Positions 6,992 through 12,329 of a stretch of DNA of 12,329 bases are shown one piece after another. Below the pieces are notes generated by a model. The model searched no databases, was not told where the DNA came from, and saw nothing but the letters and a program-made list of their open reading frames with translations. A program made the position numbers and the translations under genes. Numbering within the stretch: position 1 is the first letter of the stretch; each line of letters opens with the position of its first letter. The DNA is from JAWWPY01 sp964412845. GTDB taxonomy: Bacteria; Actinomycetota; Actinomycetes; Streptosporangiales; Streptosporangiaceae. The stretch covers positions 1 through 12,329 of the forward strand of contig CAYPQM010000185.1 of assembly GCA_964412845.1 (NCBI GenBank), read 5' to 3'.

Positions 6992-7024
6992 ACCAATGAA
7001 TGCCTTTAGCATATCACAAAAAGA

Positions 7025-7053
7025 AAAATAGCGAAAGGGTATCTGAATTACAA
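7025..7053 (-). promoter_or_regulatory. Candidate sigma-70-type promoter for the methyltransferase operon
   Basis: Reading the minus strand, TTGTAA (7048-7053) is followed after exactly 17 bases by TATTTT (7025-7030). Each box matches four of six consensus positions. The segment is unusually AT-rich for this DNA. Transcription would start around 7015-7018 and give a leader of roughly 25 nt before ATG 6991. Motif matching only. Confidence 0.4.
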
Positions 7054-7058
7054 TTTGG

Positions 7059-7088
7059 TTGCTCTGGGATAAGCTTTCCGGTTATTAG
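7059..7088 (+). promoter_or_regulatory. Weak candidate promoter for the nitrilase-family gene
   Basis: On the plus strand, TTGCTC (7059-7064) is followed after 18 bases by TATTAG (7083-7088). The match is partial. A start near 7095 would place the tandem repeat at the very 5' end of the transcript. It lies in the same AT-rich divergent region as the opposing promoter, so both operons could share one control protein. Confidence 0.25.
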
Positions 7089-7112
7089 CCAAACGTGAGG
7101 CCAAACGTGAGG
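7089..7112 (+). repeat. Perfect tandem duplication of a 12-bp unit before the nitrilase-family start
   Basis: CCAAACGTGAGG occurs twice without a spacer, at 7089-7100 and 7101-7112. Each copy contains GTGAGG. The second copy runs into GAGGAG (7109-7114), which serves as ribosome-binding site for ATG 7119. The repeat could be a recent slippage duplication, a two-site operator or a doubled ribosome-loading site. Confidence 0.9.
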
Positions 7113-7118
7113 AGCGCC

Positions 7119-7982
7119 ATGTCCGGGTCACTGACGTCGGGGGTTTCCGTGGCGTGCTGCCAGATCGCACCCCGGGTGGGGGAGCTGGCGGCGAATCGGG
7201 CCGCCGGCCTGGCCGCGGCCGCGCGGGCCGCCCGCGAAGGCGCGCGCATTATTGTCCTGCCCGAACTGGCCAGCAGCGGCTACGTCTTCCGCGACCAGGC
7301 CGAGGCCCGGTCGCTCGCCGAACCGCTGGATGGCCCGACCACCACGCAGTGGGCCGCACTGGCTGGCCAGCTCGGGATCACGCTCGTCGGCGGCTTCTGC
7401 GAACTGGGCGAGGATGACCTGCTGTACAACACCGCTGTCATCGTGGCGGGCACGGGCACCCTCGCCGCGTATCGCAAAGTCCACCTCTGGGACACCGAGA
7501 AGCTCATTTTCGCGACCGGATCAGCCCCGCCGCCGGTGGTCGAGGTCGGCGGGGCGCAGCTCGCCGTCATGATCTGCTACGACCTGGAGTTCCCCGAATG
7601 GGTGCGGCTGCCCGCGCTGGCCGGGGCGCAGTTGTTGTGCGCACCGACGAACTGGCCGAAGTTTCCCCGTCCGGACGGGGAGCGGCCGATGGAGGTCGTC
7701 CGGGTGCAGGCCGCCGCGGCGGTCAACCGGATGTTCATCGCGGCCTGCGACCGGGCCGGCCGTGAGCGGGGCGTGGACTGGGTCGGCGGCTCGGCCATCA
7801 TCGACCCGGATGGCTGGCCGCTGGCCGGCCCGGTGCCGGGTGACCAGGAGCGGACCCTGACGGCGGTCTGTGACCTGGGCGCTGCTGCCGAAAAGAAGAC
7901 CAGCGAGCGCAACGACGTGTTCGCCGACCGGATGCCGCATCTCTACGGCGGGCTGCTCGCCGCGGCCGATCAGCCCAGCTGA
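7119..7982 (+). CDS. Nitrilase-superfamily carbon-nitrogen hydrolase (amidase)
   Basis: A 287-residue enzyme of the carbon-nitrogen hydrolase superfamily, whose members cleave amides, carbamoyl groups or nitriles through a Glu-Lys-Cys triad. All three are present: Glu49 in IIVLPELASSGY, Lys120 in YRKVHLWDTEK and Cys153 in VMICYDLEFPEW. APTNWPKF and the VRVQAAAAVNRMFIAACDRAG stretch further along the barrel also fit. RKVHLWDTEK and CYDLEFPE favour an amidase or carbamoylase over a true nitrilase; this is family reasoning. An upstream GTG at 7095 is in frame, but GAGGAG four bases before ATG 7119 and the repeat-derived upstream codons favour ATG 7119. It is divergent from the methyltransferase and its stop lies 13 nt from the converging SulP stop. 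It may release ammonia from an amide or ureido product of the neighbouring enzymes, which is inference. Confidence 0.9.
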   Translation: MSGSLTSGVSVACCQIAPRVGELAANRAAGLAAAARAAREGARIIVLPELASSGYVFRDQAEARSLAEPLDGPTTTQWAALAGQLGITLVGGFCELGEDDLLYNTAVIVAGTGTLAAYRKVHLWDTEKLIFATGSAPPPVVEVGGAQLAVMICYDLEFPEWVRLPALAGAQLLCAPTNWPKFPRPDGERPMEVVRVQAAAAVNRMFIAACDRAGRERGVDWVGGSAIIDPDGWPLAGPVPGDQERTLTAVCDLGAAAEKKTSERNDVFADRMPHLYGGLLAAADQPS

Positions 7983-7995
7983 GCCCGGTCCCGCG

Positions 7996-9681
7996 TCAGC
8001 CGTCTGCGGCGGCCTGGAATGCCTCCAGCGCCTGACCCGGGGTGTCATAGTAGGCGTCGGGGCTGAGGGCGGCGCTGATGCCGTAGCGGTCGAGTTGCTT
8101 ACGCACCGGGTCCAGGATGTCGGCGACGATGAAGCGGATGTGCCGCTCGTGGAGTTGCCGGATGGCCTCGGCGAGAACCGAGGAGGCGGTGTAATCGATG
8201 TCGCCGATGGCCGCACAGTCAAGGACCAGCCACCGGAACGGGCTTCCCTGCGCGAGGGTCCGCATGTCATCGACGAGCCGGCTGGCGTTGGCGTAGTACA
8301 GGCTGGTGCCGAACCGGTAGACGACCAGACCTGGCTCGGTCCGTGCTCCCGGCGTCACCGGGAAAGCCTTCCAGTGCCCGGCCGGCGACTTCACCAGCAC
8401 GCTGTTGCGCGGGTGATAGCTGTGCCGCAGGTGGTCGATCACCGAGGCGATGACGGCCACCACGATACCGTCCTGGACTCCGAGGACCACGACCGCCAGC
8501 GCGGTGAGCACGGCCACCGCGAACTCGTGCCGGCGGATGGACAGGATGCGCCGCATTCCGCGGATGTCGATGAGCTCAGCGGCGATGATGAAGACCACGG
8601 CGGCCAGGGCGGCGATCGGCAGGTAGGCCAGCGGCCCGGTGAGCAGGAGCAGCACGATGAGCACCACCACGCTGGTGGTGAGCGGGGCGAGCTGGCTGCG
8701 CCCGCCCGCGCTGTCCACCATCTGGGTCTTCGTCGGGCTGCCGTTGACCACGAAGGTGCCGGAAAACGCGGCGACCACGTTGGCGGCGCCCAGGCCGACC
8801 AGGTCGGTGTCCTCGCTGAACGGCTCCTTGTATTTCACCGCGTAGGCGCGTGACGTCGCCGCGCTCTGGGCCAGGATGACGACGAACATGGATGCGGCGG
8901 CGCCCACCAGGATCCTGGCCGCATGCCAGCTGAGGCTGGGCGCCCCCAGGTGCGGCAGCCCACGGGGCACCGCGCCGAGCACGGCCACGCCACGGGCGGC
9001 CAGGCCGGTGACCCGGCTGGCAATGATCGCGCCGACCACCGCGATCAGCGCCCCGGGCACCCGGCGGGTGATCCGGCGGGCGACCATGCTGACCGCGATG
9101 ACGGCGGCCGCTACCGCCACGGTCGGCCCGTGCGCGTGCGGCAGCTTGCCGAGAGTGTCCACCAGCCTGCTCAGCGTGCGGGTCCCGGCCGCTTTGATGC
9201 CGAGCATGTCCGGCAGTTGCCCCGCGGCGACCTGGATGCCGACCCCGGTGAGGAAACCGAGCAGGACGGTGCGGGACAGGAAGTTCACCAGGAACCCGAG
9301 CCGGGCGACCCGGGCCAGCAGCAGCAGGCCGCCGGTCAGCAGCGCGGCGAGCCCGGCGAGCTGCACATACTTCGGCGATCCGACGGCCGCCAGCCCGGTG
9401 AGGGCCGCGGCCAGGATGGCCGCGGTGGCGGAGTCCGCGCCGACGACGAGGTGCCGCGATGACCCCAGCACGGCGAAGACGGCCATCGGCAACAGCAGTG
9501 TGTACAGGCCGGTGACCACCGGCATTCCGGCGATCTTGGCGTAGCCGAGGACCTCGGGGATGCCCAGGGCGGCCAGCGTGACACCGGCCAGCACATCCCC
9601 CGGGACCCGGGACCGTCGCACCGGCAGCAGCCCACCCAGCACGGGCCAGCCCCGCACCCACCATCCCCGCACGGGCGTCAC
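7996..9681 (-). CDS. SulP-family anion transporter with C-terminal STAS domain
   Basis: A 561-residue inner-membrane transporter. The SulP core begins with GDVLAGVTLAALGIPEVLGYAKIAGMP and GLYTLLLPMAVFAVLGSS, followed by the conserved HLVVGADSATAAILAAAL helix and about a dozen hydrophobic segments up to residue 420. A cytoplasmic STAS domain occupies roughly 440-555, with LVVYRFGTSLYYANA, WLVLDCAAIGDIDYTA and VLAEAIRQL; its loop reads DIDYTA. SulP proteins move sulfate, bicarbonate, dicarboxylates or other anions, and the substrate cannot be read here. The start is GTG 9679-9681, which overlaps the upstream dehydrogenase stop as GTGA, so translation is coupled. No carbonic anhydrase or sulfate assimilation gene is nearby. 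Confidence 0.93.
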   Translation of the reverse strand: MTPVRGWWVRGWPVLGGLLPVRRSRVPGDVLAGVTLAALGIPEVLGYAKIAGMPVVTGLYTLLLPMAVFAVLGSSRHLVVGADSATAAILAAALTGLAAVGSPKYVQLAGLAALLTGGLLLLARVARLGFLVNFLSRTVLLGFLTGVGIQVAAGQLPDMLGIKAAGTRTLSRLVDTLGKLPHAHGPTVAVAAAVIAVSMVARRITRRVPGALIAVVGAIIASRVTGLAARGVAVLGAVPRGLPHLGAPSLSWHAARILVGAAASMFVVILAQSAATSRAYAVKYKEPFSEDTDLVGLGAANVVAAFSGTFVVNGSPTKTQMVDSAGGRSQLAPLTTSVVVLIVLLLLTGPLAYLPIAALAAVVFIIAAELIDIRGMRRILSIRRHEFAVAVLTALAVVVLGVQDGIVVAVIASVIDHLRHSYHPRNSVLVKSPAGHWKAFPVTPGARTEPGLVVYRFGTSLYYANASRLVDDMRTLAQGSPFRWLVLDCAAIGDIDYTASSVLAEAIRQLHERHIRFIVADILDPVRKQLDRYGISAALSPDAYYDTPGQALEAFQAAADG

Positions 9682-10691
9682 CGGCGGGGGTCGACGTGGA
9701 CTTTGGGGCCGGGGCCCGCGCCGTCCGGCCGCTGCCCGGCCAGCACGGCACCTGCCTCGGACAGCCCCACGGTGGCGCAGACCAGCGGCGTGGGGTCCAC
9801 CGCGCCCGACGCGTACTGCTCGATCGTGCCGGCCAGCCCGGGGGAGGCGCTCAGGATTCCGACGGCGGTGACGTCCTTGAGGACCATCGTGCGGGTGTCC
9901 ACCAGGCTTGGGTTGCTGGCCAACCCGACATACACAACCCTCTTTCCTGGCTCCACGGTTTCCAGGGCCAGTCCCGGGAGTGCCGCCGCGTTCGTGCAGT
10001 CGATTACCGCATCAAAGGGCAGGCCCGGCAGGTGCTCGGCGGTCCAGGTGCCATGGACCCCGAGGGCGGCGCCGAATTCCATCGATTCCATGGACAGCCC
10101 CATGAGGTGCACTTCCGCACCCGCGGCCAGCGCGAACAGCGCGACGAGCAGGCCGATGGCACCGGGCCCCAGGATCAGGACCCGGTCGCCAGCCGCAAGC
10201 CGGGCGGCCTCGATGGCCCGCAGCGCGCTCCCGCCTGGCTCGACCAGGGCGCCGGCCGCCGGGCCCACCCGGTCCGGCAGCGGGTGCAGTGCGGTGACCG
10301 GAACCGGCATCTGCTCGGCCAGGGCACCTGGCCAGCCCCGGCGGACCCCGATCTCGAAACGCTCCGCGCACACGTGCTGCCGCCCGGTCAGGCAGCGGTG
10401 GCACCGGCCGCAGCCGAGCATGGTGTCGCCCGTGGTGCGGCGGCCCAGCCAGGCCGGATCGACACCGTCGCCGACCGCCGACACCGTCCCGCACCACTCG
10501 TGGCCGATCCGGATGGGGAACCGCGCCGCACCCTCGTGCAGGTAGGCCATCTCCCCGGTGAAGATCTCGGTATCGGTGCCGCAGACACCGGCGCGGTCGA
10601 CGTCCACCACCACCTGGCCGGTCCCGGCCGCCGGTGGGGCGACGTCCTGGACCTCCCACTCACCTGGCCCGGTGATCACGAAGGCTCTCAT
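9678..10691 (-). CDS. Zinc-dependent medium-chain dehydrogenase (threonine/sorbitol dehydrogenase-like)
   Basis: A 337-residue medium-chain dehydrogenase. Catalytic-zinc residues are Cys37 in GVCGTD, His64-Glu65 in IGHEWCG and Glu150 in LVEPGG. The structural-zinc lobe uses Cys94, Cys97, Cys100 and Cys108 in a C-x2-C-x2-C-x7-C pattern. Nucleotide binding is by LILGPGAIGLLVA (171-183). The TEIFTGEMAY segment and Glu-Pro-Gly-Gly resemble polyol, threonine and glucose dehydrogenases. It is clearly different from the dehydrogenase at the left of the window. ATG 10689-10691 is preceded on the minus strand by GGAAGAGG at a good distance. It is first in a two-gene operon with SulP, joined by a 4-bp overlap. 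Its substrate may relate to the anion carried by SulP, which is inference. Confidence 0.92.
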   Translation of the reverse strand: MRAFVITGPGEWEVQDVAPPAAGTGQVVVDVDRAGVCGTDTEIFTGEMAYLHEGAARFPIRIGHEWCGTVSAVGDGVDPAWLGRRTTGDTMLGCGRCHRCLTGRQHVCAERFEIGVRRGWPGALAEQMPVPVTALHPLPDRVGPAAGALVEPGGSALRAIEAARLAAGDRVLILGPGAIGLLVALFALAAGAEVHLMGLSMESMEFGAALGVHGTWTAEHLPGLPFDAVIDCTNAAALPGLALETVEPGKRVVYVGLASNPSLVDTRTMVLKDVTAVGILSASPGLAGTIEQYASGAVDPTPLVCATVGLSEAGAVLAGQRPDGAGPGPKVHVDPRR

Positions 10692-10731
10692 GAAGCTGCC
10701 TCTTCCACGTGTCCGACTCTAGTTCGGCGCG

Positions 10732-10747
10732 GAAACGGCGCGCTTTC
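10732..10747. promoter_or_regulatory. Interrupted palindrome upstream of the dehydrogenase-SulP operon
   Basis: GAAA-CG-GCGC-GC-TTTC is symmetric at 12 of 16 positions and lies about 40-56 bases upstream of the dehydrogenase start. TAGAGT, a possible -10 box on the minus strand, is at 10716-10721. An operator role is suggested by position only; GC-rich DNA produces such symmetry often. Confidence 0.2.
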
Positions 10748-10806
10748 GTGGCCGGGTTGCGGGGGAAAGGGAGCCGCCTGGCCGGGCCGCGGGTTGCCCG
10801 GATTCG

Positions 10807-10835
10807 TGGACACCGGTATCCGCTGAGGGTAAAGT
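10807..10835 (+). promoter_or_regulatory. Candidate sigma-70-type promoter in front of a structured RNA
   Basis: TGGACA (10807-10812) matches the -35 consensus at five of six positions. It is followed after exactly 17 bases by TAAAGT (10830-10835), which matches the -10 consensus at four of six. Predicted initiation near 10842 is just before the stem-forming sequence at 10845. This is the best promoter match in the 300-base gap between the divergent genes. Confidence 0.45.
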
Positions 10836-10841
10836 AAAAGT

Positions 10842-10917
10842 GTTGCTCCGGACCTCGGCAGCCGTGCCCCCTTGACAATGGTGGGAGAGCGGCAGGGCCC
10901 CCGGAGCTTTCTTTTTT
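10842..10917 (+). ncRNA. Candidate small structured RNA or leader attenuator
   Basis: A perfect 7-bp outer stem pairs GCTCCGG (10845-10851) with CCGGAGC (10901-10907) and is followed at once by TTTCTTTTTT. Inside it a second hairpin can form from GCCG (10861-10864) with CGGC (10890-10893), continued by CCC (10867-10869) with GGG (10883-10885) around the loop region UUGACAAU. Minus-strand genes do not explain it, and a promoter lies just upstream. It could be a roughly 75-nt small RNA, or a leader that terminates or reads through into the gene at 10991. No known RNA family is recognised. Folding was done by eye. Confidence 0.4.
10901..10917 (+). terminator. Intrinsic terminator-like T-tract after the outer stem
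   Basis: The 3' stem arm CCGGAGC is followed by TTTCTTTTTT. Nine Ts in ten bases is exceptional in this GC-rich DNA. Together with the 5' arm at 10845-10851 it forms an intrinsic-terminator arrangement on the plus strand, with a long structured loop. Confidence 0.4.
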
Positions 10918-10990
10918 GGGCGGGATTCAGCTACCCCAATGCAGCCGACTGCTGTGCACGTCGAATTCGCTACTGGCTGAGGAGTCGGTT

Positions 10991-11269
10991 ATGGGCATCA
11001 TCGCGTGGATCGTTCTGGGCCTGGGTTCAGGCCTGCTGGCCAATGTGCTGATCCCGGGCGGGAGATCACAGGGCCTCGTCGTCACCTGCGTGATCGGCAT
11101 CGTCGGCGCGCTGGCTGGCGGCTGGCTGGCCACCAAGCTGTTCCACATCCACAGCCTGCAGGGATTCTTCAACCTCTCGACCTGGATCACCGCGGTCGTT
11201 GGCGCCGTGATCCTGCTGCTCGCCTACCACCTGGTCAACGGCCGGACCGGGCACCCGGCGCACCGGTGA
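10991..11269 (+). CDS. GlsB/YeaQ/YmgE-family small membrane protein
   Basis: A 92-residue, very hydrophobic, Gly-rich protein of the transglycosylase-associated/GlsB family, which in many bacteria is linked to general stress. Three membrane segments are visible: IIAWIVLGLGSGLLANVLI (3-21), LVVTCVIGIVGALAGGWLA (29-47) and TWITAVVGAVILLLAYHLV (64-82). The conserved short loop IPGG follows the first helix. ATG 10991 is preceded by GAGGAG (10979-10984) at six bases, so the start is firm; an upstream in-frame ATG has no such site. The 5' leader may contain the structured RNA described above. The molecular function of this family is not established. The next gene begins 37 nt downstream on the same strand and may be cotranscribed. 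Confidence 0.9.
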   Translation: MGIIAWIVLGLGSGLLANVLIPGGRSQGLVVTCVIGIVGALAGGWLATKLFHIHSLQGFFNLSTWITAVVGAVILLLAYHLVNGRTGHPAHR

Positions 11270-11306
11270 CCGAACCATCCGGGCGGAGTCTGCTGACCGG
11301 AATGTG

Positions 11307-12329
11307 ATGGCCGCGCTGCCGCCCGTGGGGCGCAGGATCCTGCGCACCGGGCTCGCGGCCGCCCTGATCGCGGTCACATTCTGGTTCGCGATCCCGCATT
11401 TCGCCTCCTATAGCAGCGTGTGGGTCAGCATCGGCGCGATGACGGTGCCGCAGGCGCTGCTCGTCGGGGCCGGGGCGATCGCCAGCATGGTCTCGTGCTG
11501 GATCATGATCTGCGCGGTGCTGCCATCCATCCGGCTGCGGGAAGCCGCGGCGGTGAACCTGGGTTCCACCGCCGTGGCGAACACGCTGCCTGCGGGCGGT
11601 GCCCTCGCGCTGGGAGTCAGCTGGCTGATGCTTTCCAGCTGGGACATCGGTACCGCCGAATACCTGCTGTACACCGTCGTGTCGGGGATCTGGAACATCT
11701 TCGCCCGGCTGGGCCTGCCGGTCCTCGCGCTGCTGCTCATGCTGACGGCCGGCCGGCCCGATGGCATCCTGCTCGTCTCCGCGGCCGTCGGCCTGGCCCT
11801 GCTCGCTGCCATGGTGATCGGGCTCGGTCTCGTCCTGCGCAGCGAGTCGCTGGCCCTGCGGGCGGAACGCCTGCTGTGGCGCTGCCGCGGCATCGGGTGC
11901 CGGCTGCTGCGCCGGCCGCCACCCTCCACCGTCCCCGTGTCACTGTCGGGCTTCCGGGTCCAGGCGGCTGGCCTGCTGGCCGCGCGTGGCTGGCGGATCA
12001 CCGCTGCCACCGTGGCCAGCCAGCTGACCTTGTGGCTGGTCCTGCTGGCTTCGCTGCGCGGGGTCGGCCTGTCGCAGGCCCAGGTGCCCTGGCAGACCTC
12101 GCTGGCCGCCTTCGCGTTCGTCCGGCTGCTGACCACCCTGCCGGTCACCCCCGGCGGCCTGGGCATCGTCGAGCTCGGCCTGGTGGGGATTATGGCCGCC
12201 GGAGCGGATGCCAGGGTGAGCGTGCAGGTCACCGCGGCTGTCCTGTTGTACCGGGCCGTCACCTACCTGCCGCCGATCCCGCTCGGCGCCGTCGCTTACA
12301 TTCTGTGGCGGCACGCGCCCGTGCAGTAC
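11307..12329 (+). CDS. UPF0104/lysylphosphatidylglycerol synthase-type transmembrane protein, partial at 3' end
   Basis: An uninterrupted frame of 341 codons runs to the window edge with no stop. It encodes a polytopic membrane protein of the LPG synthase transmembrane family, which carries flippase-like integral membrane domains. Evidence is the hydrophobic profile of about eight to nine segments and the family signature TLPVTPGGLGIVELGLVG (277-294), with the Pro-Gly-Gly turn at 282-284 and Glu289. A later LYRAVTYLPPIPLGAVAY segment agrees. A basic, Arg-rich cytoplasmic loop lies around residues 180-215. ATG 11307 is the likely start; GTG 11304 directly precedes it, and CCGGAA is the only weak ribosome site. 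No soluble aminoacyl-transfer domain is visible before the edge. Stand-alone members are common and of uncertain function, possibly lipid transport. Confidence 0.85.
   Translation, partial: MAALPPVGRRILRTGLAAALIAVTFWFAIPHFASYSSVWVSIGAMTVPQALLVGAGAIASMVSCWIMICAVLPSIRLREAAAVNLGSTAVANTLPAGGALALGVSWLMLSSWDIGTAEYLLYTVVSGIWNIFARLGLPVLALLLMLTAGRPDGILLVSAAVGLALLAAMVIGLGLVLRSESLALRAERLLWRCRGIGCRLLRRPPPSTVPVSLSGFRVQAAGLLAARGWRITAATVASQLTLWLVLLASLRGVGLSQAQVPWQTSLAAFAFVRLLTTLPVTPGGLGIVELGLVGIMAAGADARVSVQVTAAVLLYRAVTYLPPIPLGAVAYILWRHAPVQY

Noticed and set aside
7521..8270. Minus-strand frame spanning the end of the nitrilase-family gene and the SulP end
   Set aside because: It overlaps two well-supported genes in other frames and contains no domain.
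10872..10877. TTGACA as a -35 promoter box
   Set aside because: No acceptable -10 box lies 16-18 bases downstream, and it falls in the loop of the predicted RNA hairpin.
10660..10878. Short minus-strand frame upstream of the second dehydrogenase
   Set aside because: It overlaps the dehydrogenase start, has poor coding bias, crosses the promoter and structured RNA region, and matches no family.
10845..10907. Possible tRNA, because of a perfect 7-bp acceptor-like stem
   Set aside because: Only 63 bases separate the stem ends, there is no T-loop (GTTCRA) sequence, and no proper D and anticodon arms can be drawn.
11408..12262. Minus-strand open frame of 284 codons at the right end
   Set aside because: The plus strand carries a continuous frame with the UPF0104 signature. 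The minus-strand product is Ser/Arg/Pro-rich without domain features.
1..12329. CRISPR array, insertion sequence, integrase, attachment site or phage genes
   Set aside because: No spaced direct repeats, transposase or integrase motifs, or terminal inverted repeats were seen. The only clear repeat is the 12-bp tandem at 7089-7112.

Overview
The window is high-GC DNA, with G or C dominating third codon positions. It has GTG and ATG starts, very tight gene packing, an FCD-type GntR regulator, a UPF0104 membrane protein and a SulP/STAS transporter. Together these suggest a filamentous or soil actinomycete (Actinomycetota); I cannot place it lower from sequence alone. A run of ten Ns at 332-341 shows that this is a draft or metagenome assembly.

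Layout. (1) Plus strand, 2-4835: the tail of a GntR/FCD-like regulator, then a compact operon. It encodes a TenA-family (thiaminase II-like) protein, a zinc medium-chain dehydrogenase joined to it by TAATG, and two tandem, overlapping metal-dependent amidohydrolases of the cytosine deaminase/MTA-SAH deaminase/chlorohydrolase group. (2) Minus strand, 7012-4836: a second operon meeting the first tail to tail with no gap. It encodes an S-adenosylmethionine methyltransferase, a 67-residue unknown protein and an ACMSD-like amidohydrolase-2 enzyme. (3) Plus strand, 7119-7982: a nitrilase-superfamily amidase, divergent from the methyltransferase across a short AT-rich promoter region with a perfect tandem 12-bp repeat. 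(4) Minus strand, 10691-7996: a second zinc dehydrogenase coupled by a GTGA overlap to a SulP anion transporter with a STAS domain. (5) Plus strand, from about 10807: a promoter, a compact structured RNA candidate ending in a T-tract, a small GlsB/YeaQ-type membrane protein, and a UPF0104/LPG-synthase-like membrane protein cut by the window end.

How the parts may work together. Regions 1-3 concentrate C-N bond chemistry: a TenA-like hydrolase, two deaminase-type amidohydrolases, an amidohydrolase-2 enzyme and a carbon-nitrogen hydrolase, plus a dehydrogenase and a methyltransferase. The simplest reading is a regulated catabolic or salvage pathway for an aminopyrimidine or other N-heterocycle, or a related amine or amide. 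No thiamin transporter or thiamin biosynthesis gene is visible, and the TenA protein has Asn where B. subtilis TenA has the pyrimidine-binding Asp44. A substrate other than the classic thiamin pyrimidine is therefore plausible. This pathway is inference; the individual family calls are much firmer. Regions 4 and 5 look like separate transport and envelope/stress functions.
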